64,000 nucleotides of DNA, from the NCBI GenBank assembly GCA_013399895.1, contig VXBA01002860.1, positions 1 through 64,000 of the forward strand, in the 5' to 3' direction. Shown here one piece after another: positions 1 through 11,575 of the stretch. Under the pieces are notes generated by a model, which worked only from the letters and a program-made list of their open reading frames with translations, made no database searches and had not been told where the DNA came from. Within the stretch, counting starts at the first letter, position 1; each line of letters begins with the position of its first letter. The position numbers and the translations under genes were made by a program. The DNA is from Serilophus lunatus (Eukaryota > Chordata > Aves > Passeriformes > Eurylaimidae).

Positions 1-526
1 TCCTGGTCTGTATCAGGAACAGTTGTCCAGAAGGACTAGGGGAGAGATTGTTCCTTTCTACTCAACACTGGTGAGGCCACACCTCGAATCCCATGTTCAG
101 TTTTGGCCCCTCGCTAAAAGAAGGATGTTGAGGAGCAGAAAAAGGCAATGGAGCTGGGGAAGAATCTGGAGCACAAGTCTTAGAAGCAGCTGAATGAGCT
201 GGGATTTCTTTAGCCTGGAGAAAAGGAGGCTCAGGGAAGGTCTTACTGCTCTCTAAGTCTCCCTGAAAGAAGGTTGTACTTCTCCAAAGTAATGAAGGAC
301 TGCACCAGGAGAGCTTAGACTGGATAGTTGGAAAAAATTCTTCAGTGAAGTTTGGTAAGGCAGTATAACAGGTTATCAGGGGAAGTTGTGGAAGCAGCAT
401 CCCTGAAAGTGTTCAAAAATGTGTGGATTTGGCATTTGAGTACATGATTTAATGGTGAATATGGTGGTACTAAGTTAGGGGTTGAACTCAATGTCTTTTC
501 CAACCTAAATGATTCTCTGATTCTGT
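1..526 (+). repeat. CR1 LINE, 3' end, cut by window start
   Basis: This is the 3' terminal part of a CR1 non-LTR retrotransposon in sense orientation. The stretch from about 130 to 250 matches the typical CR1 ORF2 end (a gagctggggaagaatctgga-like block, then an agcctggagaaaaggaggct-like block at about 213-232). It continues into the short 3' region and ends in the CR1-type tail built on ATTCT units (about 512-526). Small indels break every frame, so it encodes nothing. The 5' end lies outside the window. The divergence suggests an old copy. Confidence 0.88.
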
Positions 527-2237
527 ATTTTGTAAAGTACCAGGTATGATGCAGATCTGATCTCTGATGAGGCATTTATTGCTAGGAAAAAACAGATTAT
601 GCTATTTCTGGATCAGCATTTAAAATTTTCAATGCTGGTAACATGTTCTTGTTTCTCATTTGTTTCATTGTTCATTAGCACTCTATCCTGTATAGATAGT
701 GGATTTTGGAGCAGGTTTTTTTATTTTTATGGGAAACCAGTGTCAGCATGGTAATATTTTTGAAATTCAGTATGGACTAGCAGGAGGCCAAGTAATTTCC
801 TTAATAGTAGTATGAAATGTTTCTGTGCGTATTTCAGGCAGATAGCAATATACAAGGACATTTTAAAGAATGTAATATTAAGCATATATGGAACTGTAAT
901 CAGGTCACTCATAATGGCCAATCTCACACGGTATCTTTCAAGTAATATCTCAGATTCACAACTTTACAAGCACTAGCTCTGCATACAATTCAAGATATTT
1001 ATGGACATAGTTAAAACTGAGATTAAAGTATTATAAGTGTGTACAGAATTAAAGATTCTTTTGGATTTCCCTGAGTTCTTTCAAAGTCAAAGAGAAAGTT
1101 CTGTGAGAAAGAAAACATCACACACTTGGTTGCTAGGCAGTTGCCACTAATTGTGTTTCTAGGATGATTCTTAACAGGGCAAAGAAACACATGTCTTTAT
1201 ATAATGGTGAATCAATTTTTGACACTAGATGTTTAGAGCAGACCCATAATTTTGGTTACTCTCTCTGCGTTCCAGTAGTTTGCAGTCATGATGCATAGGA
1301 ATCAGATCTTCACTGTGGCTAAACCTGCTTATTGGGATAGTTTAGCTGCACTGAAGCGTATGCACTGCTCCTTGGTTTTGAGTGAGGAACACTCATTTAA
1401 TGAGCATTTCCAAAATGCCCTCTTGGGAAAAGTCCCATTCTCTGATTGAGTCACTCTGGTGCTATCAAATGAAAATCCTGTTAAGAACTAAGTGTGGAAA
1501 TAATCAGAATGTTCCATGGAGCAAAATCAACTGAAAGCCAAAAGTGAATTATCCAAGGTAAAATGGTGAAATGTGAAAAATTGGATTTTGTACATTTCTA
1601 AAGTGATATCACTGTGGCCTATTTGGAAAAGTACTTTAAATGATTAGTGTAAATTTAATGACTAGTGTTTTTTTCCCTCCAATGTGGAACATTGTAACGA
1701 TATCTTAAATATTCTTCTCCTCCCTTTACCAGTGTCTTGGATATCTGATCATATTTAAATTTTATCAAGATGAATATGAGAAATCACTACTCATTTTGGA
1801 AAGTCTTGTCCCTGGGCTATAGTTATCTTCAGTTTATGTATTAGTTATATGTCTGTGACTTATATAAAATCAGTAATTTATATGGAATGGATTCTCATCC
1901 TTACTCCACTGAAGCACTGAATGTAGCCTATTTTGCTGAGATGAATGAATTCTGCCATCACCTACATTCCAGTGTAGGTGGAGTGTTTCTGTCACCATCT
2001 GTTGTTGCATGAATCATGTTTTCCTTATGGTTTTATAGGAGAATAAAAATAACAGGAAAGAGAAAATGATGAGAAAAATGGGGGAAAAAAATGGGTATTA
2101 TGGACTGCTAAGAGGATTCAGCTGGTTAAAAAAGGAGCAGGGCTTGCCTTGGCTTCTTTTACTGTCACTTTCGTACAGCTAGCTAATTTTCAGCAGCTTG
2201 AAAAAAGTAAGAGTAGTGGTTATCCTACTGCAGAAGC
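527..2237. other. Unique AT-rich DNA, no gene seen
   Basis: I see no gene or recognisable repeat here. The open frames are short and carry no recognisable motif. The only local structure is a perfect short inverted repeat at 1959-1980. Sequence character is the same as in the rest of the gene-poor background. Confidence 0.6.
1959..1980. repeat. Perfect 8-bp inverted repeat (hairpin)
   Basis: CACCTACA (1959-1966) is followed by a 6-nt loop and its exact complement TGTAGGTG (1973-1980). No T-run follows it and no gene is adjacent, so there is no evidence of function. Confidence 0.5.
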
Positions 2238-3703
2238 ATAGACTAGTTAAACTTCGGATGACCTCTGAAGGTCATCTAGTCCAACCCTCTGCTCAAGCAG
2301 GGGCACCTAGAACCAGTTACCCAGGACTGTGTCCAGATGGTTTTGTAATATCTCCAAGGAAGGGGATCTCACCACCTTTCTGGGCAACCTATGCCACTGC
2401 TTGGTCACCTTGACAGTGAAAGAGTGTTCCTTGGTGGTCACAGGAAACATCCTGTGTTTCACCTTGTGCCCATTGCCTCTGATCGCATCACTGGGCTCCA
2501 CTGAAAAAGCCTGGCTCTGTCCTCTTTATACTGTCCCATCTTGGTGTTTGTACACATGGATGGGATCCCCCTGAGCCTTCTCCTCTTCAGAATAAACAGT
2601 CTAAGCTCTCAGCCTTTCCTCATAGGAGAGAAACTTGAGCCTCCTAGTCATCTTTGTAGACCTTTACTGAACTCTTTCCAGGATGTCTATGTCTCTTGTG
2701 AACTGGACCCCAGGATTTGACCCAGCATTCCAGGGTTGACCTCAACAGTTCTTAGCAGAGGGGAAAGATCACCTCTCTCAACCTGTTCACAATACTTTTT
2801 CTCCAATGCAGCCAAGAATACCATTAACCTTATTTACCACAAAAGCACATTTCTGACTCATGGTCAACTTGGTGTTCACCAGGAGCATTGATACCTTTCT
2901 GCCCAGCTCCTTCGCAGCTGTGTGGCTTCCAGCCTGTGTTCTGTTATATGAGGTTGTTCCTGTCCGGGTGCAGGACTTTGCAGTTTAACTTCATGAGGTT
3001 CTTGTCAACCCATTTTGCCAGTCAATTGATGCTACTCTGGATGGCAGCACAACCCTCAGGTGTACCAGCACCTCCTAGTTTTGTTCTATCAGCAAACTTT
3101 CTGAGGGTGCACTCTGCCTCATAATCCAGATTAATAATGAAGATGATGAATAGAATTGGACCCAGTATTGATCCCTTTGGTATACTCCTATTTTCTAGTT
3201 TCTGTTTCTAGTTGGCTTTGTGCCACTGACCACTACCCTTTGGGTTCAAAGTTTCAACCAGTTTTTAGTCTATCTCACTGTCCGCTCATGCAGTCGACCC
3301 TTGTCAGCTTCTTTCTGAAGATCTTGTAGGAGGCAGTGTTGCAAGCCTTCCTAAAATCAGATAGACTATCTAGTGCTTCCCTCTCATCTAGCAAGCTGGA
3401 TATTTCATCATAGAAGATTGGTCAAGCATGGCTTCCTCTTGATGAAGCTGTGCTGACTACTCCTGATGATTTTATTATCCTTCATGTGCCTGGAATTGTT
3501 TGGTTTTTTTCATGATTAGTTCTTTAGTCTCCTTCTCAGAGGCTGCAGTGAAGCTTGTTTTTCCCTAGGGCCTCTCTCCTCCCCCTTTTGAAGATAGGAA
3601 TGACATTTGCTTTCCTGTAGTCCTCAAGCACATCTCTCAGTTGCCATGATCTTTCAAAGATTATTGAAAGTGATCTTGCAATGACATCAGCCAGCACCTT
3701 TCT
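2238..3703 (-). repeat. CR1 LINE, 3' about 1.5 kb, antisense
   Basis: This is a 5'-truncated CR1 element reading right to left. The 3' terminal region lies at about 2238-2300 (the typical gacctctgaaggtcatctag block on the plus strand). The C-terminal end of ORF2 follows at 2307-2501. Decayed reverse transcriptase sequence extends to about 3703, including the plus-strand blocks complementary to the CR1 palm/thumb region around 3130-3360 and 3590-3690. Stops and frameshifts are scattered throughout. The break at about 3703 is the usual 5' truncation of CR1. No clear target-site duplication is visible, as is usual for this family. Confidence 0.9.
2307..2501 (-). pseudogene. CR1 ORF2 C-terminal remnant
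   Basis: A 64-codon open stretch on the minus strand encodes the end of the CR1 ORF2 polyprotein, downstream of the reverse transcriptase core. Recognisable features are the RGNGHKVKHR block near the start, FTVKVTKQWHRLPRKVV in the middle and SPSLEILQNHLD near the end, followed by the natural stop. In an active element ORF2 supplies endonuclease and reverse transcriptase for target-primed reverse transcription in the nucleus. This piece carries no catalytic residues. The rest of the frame, to the right up to about 3703, is broken by stops and shifts. It is a dead fragment of a mobile element, not a host gene. Confidence 0.85.
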
Positions 3704-4754
3704 ATTCAGACACAAAATTTTTCTAGTGTGGAATGCACTCCCAAGCTCTAGTTATCTCTTTCTATCCATAAATAGGAGTGCCTAAGAAATGGAGGGCTCA
3801 TAAAAGTTGATTGGTGTTTTGAGCCTGTGTGGGTATATTTCTGAAATTTTTCAGGGGTTTGGCTATGAATAAGAAAGATGCTATGGTTTTTCAATGTATG
3901 CTGTTTACTTAAAAGGAATGCAAAAAAACCCCAACACTGTGAGGGAGAGTATGCGTAGTATTTGTGTACACACATGCATACGCTTCCTTGTAAATGTGAA
4001 TTTTTAACAATTTTATTTTCATCTGAGGCTACCTGTCAACCAGCCTGTGATGTCTTCTATTCACATGCATGTTTGTTTAATTCAATTTTTATTACTTTGT
4101 ATGTATTGAGACCAGCTCTCAGGCACATTTAGATGCCTAAATAACATGCACTGGCCCATGTGACTGGAGAGAATAAGCTTCTCTGAAAGTCATAGAGATC
4201 TTATGCTGCCCCAGGGCAGTTTTGATGAGTATTATGCAGTAAGGAATGTGACTTATACACTGAATTTTAGTTCAGCAGCTCACTAAGAATGAATTTCTCT
4301 TCACTTCTGTCAATTAAAACTTTTTTTTTTTTCAGTTAACTATTTTATTTTTATCCTGTGTGTTAGTCTGGTGAAGTGTTTGTGGACTGGGGGTTCTTGT
4401 TAAATAAAATGTATCTTTATTATAGCGAATCAAAACCTTAGCAAAGTTTTCCGAACTGCTTTCTACTAACAGGCAGAAGGACGCATTGCGTACAAGCAAC
4501 ACCCACAAACCAGTAGTCTTTACAAACTGCCATAGTCACAGTTTTCTTTCCTGGATAAATTGAGATAATGTCTTTCTCCCTTGCCCAGAACAGATACGTA
4601 GGTGGGTGAATGAAATAATGTTCTAGAAAGCATTGCCCATAAGATAAATCCTCCACATTACCTGAATGACCAGCTGCTAGTTTATATGCAGGTTATTTTT
4701 GGTTTTGAACAAATGATGTCAGAAGAAATTAACAATATTAATCAATGAAGAAAG
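3704..4754. other. Unique spacer between two CR1 copies
   Basis: No gene is seen. The stretch is AT-rich with a T12 run at 4321-4332. The open frames at 3748-3975 and 4438-4656 on the minus strand are short and have no recognisable domain. Confidence 0.55.
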
Positions 4755-5113
4755 AAGGAGCTGGAAGCTGTGGTGCGGTAGGAAATCTATGACATAGTTG
4801 CCATCACGACAAAGGGTGGGATGATTTGCACAACTGAAGTTCTGCAATGGATGTCTGTAAACACTTCAGAAGGGATAGGCAAGAAGGAGAGGTGGTGGGG
4901 TAGCCCTCTATGTTAGGGAGTGGTTTGATTGTCTAGAGCTTAATGATAATGACAGTAGGATTGAGTGTTTATGGACAAGTATCAGGGGAAGGCCACAAGG
5001 CAGATACTGTAGGGGGAGTCTGTTATAATAGACCACCCAGCCAGGATGAAGAGGCAGAGGAAATGTTCTGTGAGCAGCTTGGAGAAGTCTCATAATCACT
5101 AGCCCTTGTTCTC

Positions 5114-5368
5114 ATGGGGAACTTTCACTTACCAGGTGTCTACTGGAAATACAACACAGCAGAGGAGAAACAGTCTAAAAAGTTTTTGGAGTGCATGGGA
5201 GGTAACTTCCTGACACAGCTTGTGAGGGAGTCTACTAGGGAGGTTGTCCTACTGGACCTGCTGTTTGTGAAAAGAGAAGGACTGATGAGTGATGCAATGG
5301 TTGGAGGCCCTGGGCAGAGAAATCATGAAACGACTGAGGTTTTGATTCTCAGAGAAGTAAGGAGATGA
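5114..5368 (+). pseudogene. CR1 ORF2 endonuclease remnant
   Basis: An 84-codon open segment of the CR1 apurinic-type endonuclease domain, the enzyme that nicks target DNA to prime insertion. Landmarks in order are GNFHLPGVYW near residue 2, LLDLLFVKREG near residues 46-56, and RNHETTE near residues 73-79. In active family members the first motif is GDFN-like and the last is SDH-like. Here both catalytic aspartates read as asparagine, so the enzyme would be dead even if translated. More endonuclease-like sequence lies upstream from about 4755 and downstream to about 5800, but stops and frameshifts separate them. Confidence 0.82.
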
Positions 5369-5808
5369 GTCAGCAGAACTGCTTCCATAGACTTCTGGAG
5401 GGCAGACTTCTGCCTGTTTAGGACAATGATTGAGAGAATCCCTTGGGAGGTAGTCTTGAGGTGCAAAGGGATCCAGGAAGGCTGGGCTTGCTTTAAGAAG
5501 GAAACCCTAAAGGCACAGGAGCAGGGTATCTCCATGTGCTAAAAGCAGAGCTGGTGGGGAAGACCAATCTAGCTGAACAGAGAACTTTGTCTAGAACTTA
5601 GATAAAAAAATGAGAATATGAATTTATAATAATCTTTGGAAGAGGAGTCAGGCAACTTGGGAGAACTACAAGGAGGTCATGAAATTATGCAGGGCGAGAA
5701 TTAGAAGGGCCAAAGCCCAATTAGAACTTTATTTGGCTATTGCCATAAAAGATAATCTATAAATACATAAATGACATAAGGTAGCCTAAGAAGACTCTCC
5801 ATTCCTTT

Positions 5809-5997
5809 TTGGATGCAGCAGGAAACATAATGACAAAGGATAAGGAAAAGGTGCAGGTACTTCATGCCATTTTTGGCTCAGTCTTTAATAGTAAAACCAG
5901 TTTTTCTCTGGGTACCCAGACTTCTGAGCTGGAAGACTGCAAAGGGGAGCAGAATGAAACCCCCATAGTACAAGGGAGGAAACACAAAAAATATTGA
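5809..5997 (+). pseudogene. CR1 ORF2 linker remnant after endonuclease
   Basis: A 62-codon open stretch matches the CR1 segment between endonuclease and reverse transcriptase: a GNIMTKDKEKVQVLHAIFGS block, an FNSK block and an acidic stretch ending in NETPIVQG. It stops just where the element jumps to its 3' end, so the reverse transcriptase that should follow is absent. No catalytic function can be assigned to this part. Confidence 0.75.
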
Positions 5998-6446
5998 GGT
6001 ACTGAAGCATGTCAAAGAAGGGCAGTGAAACTGGTGAAGGATCTGGAGCACAAGTCTTACGAGGAGTGACTGAGGGAGCTGGGGCTGTTTAGCCTGGAGA
6101 AGAGGAGGCTCAGAGGAGATCTTATCACTTGCTACAACTACCTGAAAGTGAGGTGAGTGTCAGTCTCTTCTCTCGAGTAAAAAGCAACAGGACAAGAGGA
6201 AATGGCCTCAAGTTGCACCAGGAGAGGTTTAGATTGGATATTAGAAGAAATTTCTTCACTGAAAGGATTATCAAACCAGGCTGCTCAGGGAAATGGTTGA
6301 GTCACCATCACTAGAAGTCTTTAAAAGACATGTAGACACAACACCTGGGGACATAGTTCAGTGGTGGATTTGGCAGTGCTGGATTAACAGTTGAACTCCA
6401 TGTTTTTAAAGGTTTCTTTTCAAACTGAAACAATTCTCTGATTCTA

Positions 6447-9400
6447 CAAGAGAACCTGAGCTGTGTGAAATACACTGCAGAATATTTGAAACATCTACCT
6501 CTTCCTTTAATCCAGAAAGCTGGCATTTGTAGTCTATGAGGGTATAAAGCAAGGCGTCTGACATTATGCAGTCTTTATTCCATTTCTTTTCTGCTCCACA
6601 GCAGTCATTAAGCCTTTTATCTCCTTAGAGGGAGATGGAAAGATGGGAAACATTTCTAGATTTAGAAATTTCCTTATCTAGAGAATTTCTAGAAAATCTT
6701 TTGCCTGTGTATTTTTCCAGTTTCTTTATCTGATGGGTACCGGAGGGTGGCATCAGCTGAACCCACATCATTAATCTTTATGCTAGTCTGGAGGAAAAGG
6801 ACTGCTGCATCAATATGCTCAAGTCATTTTGTTGCTAAGTCATATGTCAGATCATGAGACATGATTCCAAATGTTAGTGAAATGACCTTTCCACTGACAA
6901 ATGGCACAACCTTCAGCTTTTAATGGTTTTGTGGGAAACTTATGTCCAGCTAGTCATTTTCACATATTTGGAAATAGGGAGAAAGTGCATTGTTTTTATC
7001 TATCACTTCATATGAGCTAGGTAAAGAAACTGAGGTAATTACTAAATAGATTTGTAACCCACATTTAGTATTCCGATTAAGGACTTATTGTAGAATATAT
7101 CTTTCCTATTAATAAGGATATTTTAGATACTTATAGTAGATATGAATAACCTTCATATATTATGTTTGGACAACTTGCTTTGAAAAGAGGTCAAAATGAC
7201 AACTTTGAATTTAATCTATTCATGTCAGGCTCCTCAAAATTAGCAAAATCTACTATTGACGTGAATAGTCTTTGGATCAAGCCTAAAAGCAATTGAGTCG
7301 TATATCTTAATTATTCATCATTTTCTTCAAAATGAGTCATCTGTTCCTTTAAGATTTTTTTTGTGGGACAATACGCATACAAGTCATACCTGTTTGTTCT
7401 CATGCAATATTTTTACTATAACATTACAATAGGACATGAGTTAAATTGTTGACTCGGATAAATCCATAATGACAAATCATAATACTTACTTTTTCTTTAA
7501 TGTATTATATGGTTCCTTTATTGCTGTACATATGATAATACGAATATGAGTTCATAAAAGAAATTCCTTTTAAGAAATCAATAGAGAATGAAAATGAGTT
7601 TGGCTGAAGTGTTCTAGATATTAAGCCATCCCTTGTGCCCAGCCCGGCTTTCTCGCCTGTTAAAGATATACTTTTCCAACTTTCAGTAATGAAAAGAAGA
7701 AAGGTTTGCAGCATACAATCTTCAGAAACACGGAGCATTTTGGCATACTTATTAACACACTTTGTTTTGCAGATAATGAGAACATTGCAAGCTGCTTGGG
7801 TCTTTTGTCTAAAAATTCCCATCAGAGGCTCTTGTGGCTCACCATGGCTTTCAGTGACTGATTCCTGTGGAGCCTAAGACTGGTTTAACAGTTATTGTCA
7901 GCTGTTTCTTGTGCCTGTTGGCGCCTGGTTTGCTACCAGTGGGCACCTTGCCAAAGTTCTGAGAAATCCACCAGCTATAGGTGTCCTTCCCTTCACTCTT
8001 GTCTTTGTAGTTGCAGTTTATCTGCTTCTCTGTGGCTGTAAGTTTGATCAGCCTCTCATCGAAGAGAGCTGTCATTTTGAAGCACATCACATGAAGACAT
8101 AGATTAGCTTGCATTGCCCCGTCCTGGCTAGAAGTGAAATGGAACTAATGACTGGCATATGGAAGCAGAATGCACAGCCGCAGCAGATGAAATGCATCAG
8201 ACCTTGCTGTCCTTTGAAATTTTCAACAAGCCAATAATCAGCAGTAATTTAGATTTTAAATTTAATATTAGTGTATGTTACAAAGTAGACTGGCAAATTT
8301 TTCATTTTTGATAGTTATTTGTCATATCATAAATTTATTGAAGACTTTTCTCAACACTTGCAGCTCTTTTCTAAAAGCCAATGCACAGCAAGAGGTAACA
8401 GATGATATACATCGATCAACCAATCAGATGACTATCCTTCAAAACACGAGAAAGGAGTGTAAAATTACTTTGGCACGCTTAACAAACAAGTGGAAAATGG
8501 TCCTATATTAGAAGAAGACCTAAGATATTTTCATGTGGTTTGTTTTCCTTAATCAGGCTCAGTTTAAAGCAGGGTCTTGTAGGCCATGAGGGAAAAAACT
8601 GAGAGTGGGGCTGAGGAACACGAAAAGCTTTTCATGTATGCCATTCATGTCGCAGAATGCAGATGGATAACATCTTTAAAATCTTGAAGTGTCTTTCATC
8701 TAGAAAATCATGAAAGGTCTGCAGGCCACTAATGAGGGAAGTCTTCATTTTGAAGTGGAAACTGATCTATGTTTAGTATAAATAGCTGAGAAACAGCCCT
8801 TCCTAGACTAATGATGGGAATCCATAACATACTTAGAAATATGTTAGATTTGTTTTTTAGAATCCTGAGTGTGGATATCAGGAACCTCTATGTTACCAGT
8901 ACTCATCTGTGCCATTTCTGCCTGGATCATCCAGCAAAAGTATCATTTGATGACTCTCATCTCGAACACATCTCTGATCTCTTGAAGGTCTCAATATGTG
9001 GCGGTTCGATGAAATATCGAAAGAGATCTTTATGACAGCCTGATGCGTAGAGTGTGCTCTGATCAGAGTACTTCACAGTCCTGCTAAGTTTCCTTCTGTT
9101 TCTGGCACAGTGACTCTCAAATTCTTTTCTGTAGAGTGAAGCAGCTTCAATGTAAACAATATAAAAAGGTGGACTGCTGGCATGGGAAAAAATAAAAAGC
9201 AGACAAGTGTCATCATTACTGCTGATAGAGATTGTTTCCAGAGCTTTGTATGGGTTTTCTTTTGTTTGTTTTTTCCTTAGACTTCTAAGGAGGTGAAGCA
9301 GTAAAAACGTTTTGGAAGGCATAGGAGAGCATGAGGGTATGTATCCTCACAGCCTGAGGATTTAAGTATTCTTAAGCATTATAAGGACAGGAAATAGAAC

Positions 9401-10896
9401 ATGATCCTCAGTCCCTAGCATTTGTTACTGGCCACTGAGTTGTCCACTCAGCATGTGCAGGCCAGGCACATGAGATCTAGGTGTTCTGCAGGGCATGGAG
9501 TTTCCAGCAGATGGACTAGCCCTAAAGCAGATGTGGTAGTCAGCAGTTAGCACCTAAGTCTCCTTTTGAATTTAGTCTCAAACTTATATGTATTTGAGTT
9601 GAATATTTTTCCCTGTTTCCAGTATCAGAAAGAGTGCTGTGAATTTTGATACCATGAATCAATGAAAAAATCAGCCTAATGAAATCCCTTTATTTCCAGA
9701 GAAATTTCAAAAGCAGTTTTTCATGCACTGTATAGGTAACCAAGCGTACTCTCCTCTGGGCACGTGCACTGTAGAGCTCCTTAGTTTCAGAAAGATAAAG
9801 CCATGCTTTTGAACATTGCTTCTGTCACTTTGATCTCAATGTGAGTTCTGTCTCAGATTTCTATTTTGCTTCTGTGCTTGTTTCACTCTCTTCTTAGAAA
9901 GAATTATTTGGGTTTTTTATATAATAATAATCTCCACTAACAATTATATCATTTAGAAATGTTTTTTTTGTTGTTGTTAGTTTAGATTCATTTTGTTAGT
10001 TTTTATTTTAATTGGAAAGGAATATCTTTGTCAGAATCCATATTTCCTAGAGAGAGAGAGTTTTGGTCCTGTACATTTGAGGATTCAGGAAAAGCAGAGA
10101 TTGTTATTTATACAAAGCCATGTAGTTGGCAATACTGTCCCTTGCTCTATAAAACCAGTTCCATGTTAGATATGCTATTCTGTTACTAGAATTGTAATAG
10201 ATATGAAAAATGCCACCTAATGCTCTAATCACCACTCTGTGAAAGCAAGCAGGACACAATCTGTAGGAACATGAAAGCATGTCAGTTTAGGGTACAAACA
10301 CAGCATTCAAACTCTAATATGAGGAAGAGATGCCTGTGTTAAAAGGATTGCTACAGACTTTTCACAAAACAAATCTAATTGCTGGTTTCCAGTGCTATTA
10401 AAGGTTTAGGAAAAGTTGTTCCCCAGCTCCATCAGTCTAATAACTCTCTCCAAACTTTGCCTTGCTTTAGAAAAACAACAGTTTGCATTTAAGGCTGAAA
10501 TACAGTTCTTCAAACACACATTGTGATTTCTTATGTCCATTGCATAACTAATACCGCAAATTAATGACACTGCTTTTAACATAGGGATGTTTAACACTGA
10601 ATTAATGATATTAATGAGCTCAAGATGAGTAGAAAGATATTTATTTTCTTTTAAGATTCCAAAAAGAAACTTACATTTGGGAAATTGTCTTTAACAAAGA
10701 TCAATGACAGACAATGAGCATTTGTATTAGGTTTCATGTGCAGATTCTGTTGTGATTTATACTGTTGGTATTATATCTGAATGATCATTAAACAGCCCTG
10801 AAAGTATGATAGGTTACAAGATGGCTTATCTATGTGTTTGATTCAAGGGTATTTAGAAAGTCTTTATAGCTCAGAGCAGCATATTGATAGAACTAA
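6447..10896. other. Unique AT-rich DNA, one coding-like island
   Basis: This stretch has no recognised gene or transposon. A segment at 7858-8115 stands out by codon-like composition and is listed separately. The minus-strand frame at 8957-9322 (121 codons) is rich in Ser, Lys and Leu without a motif and looks like chance. Confidence 0.5.
7858..8115 (-). pseudogene. Unidentified coding-like segment (pseudogene or exon?)
   Basis: I do not recognise this product. The minus strand holds an 87-codon open frame whose last 74 codons (from the internal ATG) look coding. G or C ends 44 of those 74 codons, although the surroundings are strongly AT-rich, and codons such as CTG, AAG, GAG and AAC predominate. 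The peptide is hydrophilic, with a Lys/Glu/Asp-rich middle, a Trp-Trp pair, and a Gly-Ser-Lys-Pro-Gly turn before a basic NRHKKQ run. It has no signal peptide or membrane segment. The frame ends in TGA without a splice donor, and upstream a TGA closes another frame. A second minus-strand frame (7505-7822) lies just beyond it. It could be part of a processed pseudogene, an unknown transposon, or a real terminal exon. Confidence 0.3.
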
Positions 10897-10901
10897 TCTG
10901 T
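10897..10901. repeat. Target-site duplication, left copy (TCTGT)
   Basis: TCTGT at 10897-10901 immediately precedes the LTR and is repeated exactly at 11571-11575. Five-base duplications are typical for avian ERVL-class integrations. Confidence 0.8.
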
Positions 10902-11570
10902 TGTTTTGGTCTTACCCAGACAGCAGCTAAGCCCCACACCGGTGCTCACTCACTCCCCACCAGTGGGATAGGGAAGAGAATTGCAAAGGTAAGAGTGAAA
11001 AACCTTGTGGAATGAGACGAAGACACTTTAAGAAGCAAAGCAAAAGCCATGTATGCAAGCAAAGAAAAACACAGAATTCATTCACCACTTCCCATCAGCA
11101 GATACTCAGCCATCTCCCAGAAAGCAGGGCTCCATCCCGCATAAGGTTTACTTGGTAAGGCAAATATCATCACTCTGAGCATTCCTCCCTTCTTTCTTCT
11201 TCCCCAGGTTTTATAAGCTAAGCATGATGCCACATTTTATGGAGTATTCCTCTGGTCATTCGCGATCAGCTCTCCTGGCTCTGTCTCCTCCTGGTTTCTT
11301 GGTGCTGCCCTGTGGAGGTCCAGGAGTTGGACTTTGATGATCCCCATGAGTCTCTTCCAGCTCAGGATATTCTAGTCTAGGCTAGTCTGGTCTATGTTCG
11401 TGAGCAGCCCCAGCACATTGGCAGATGGGGTGATGTGAGAAGTAGAAGCAACCTTGACTTTGCAAGCACTAATCAGCAATAAGGACAAATACCCCTGTTT
11501 TATCCATCCAAAACATAGCTCCATAGCTACTGTGGACGTGATTAATTCCATCCTGGCCAAAACCAGCACA
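10902..11570 (-). mobile_element. Solo LTR, avian ERVL type, antisense
   Basis: A 669-bp solo long terminal repeat of an old endogenous retrovirus. On the plus strand it begins TGTTTTGG and ends CCAGCACA, giving the TG...CA ends of retroviral LTRs. It is flanked by a perfect 5-bp duplication (TCTGT). Read on the minus strand it starts with the widespread avian block TGTGCTGGTTTTGGC and a TATA-like box (minus strand TTATAAAA, 11209-11216) lies in mid-element. The polyadenylation signal expected further on is not intact. There are no gag, pol or env sequences on either side, so recombination between the two LTRs probably removed the interior. A short SINE/CR1 tail sits inside at about 11305-11380. 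Confidence 0.85.
11305..11380 (+). repeat. 5'-truncated SINE/CR1 tail nested in the LTR
   Basis: The block ccaggagttggactttgatg (from about 11320) followed by a tctcttccagctcaggatat-like stretch is the CR1-type 3' tail also found at 31733-31791 and 41844-41900. It ends in an ATTCTAG unit. The bases just before it (ccctgtggaggtcca) resemble a degenerate tRNA 3' end, which favours a truncated tRNA-Ile SINE over a bare CR1. The related LTR at 21534-22099 lacks this block, which supports a later insertion. No clear target duplication was seen. Confidence 0.6.
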
Positions 11571-11575
11571 TCTGT
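11571..11575. repeat. Target-site duplication, right copy (TCTGT)
   Basis: Exact repeat of 10897-10901, directly after the CA end of the LTR. Confidence 0.8.

Larger units (their letters stand above)
4755..6446 (+). repeat. CR1 LINE with internal deletion of the RT
   Basis: This sense CR1 element is built from two non-adjacent parts of the family consensus. From about 4755 to 5998 it carries the endonuclease half of ORF2 and the linker after it. At about 6000-6020 it switches directly to the last few hundred bases (a ggatctggagcacaagtctt block, a gctgtttagcctggagaaga block at about 6086, then the 3' region). The reverse transcriptase between them, more than 1 kb in a full element, is missing. 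The ATTCT-type tail ends at about 6446. Either a deletion after insertion or template switching during reverse transcription could explain it. Confidence 0.88.

Noticed and set aside
8957..9322. 121-codon minus-strand open frame
   Set aside because: Composition is dominated by Ser, Leu and Lys with no domain or coding-like third-position bias evident by eye.
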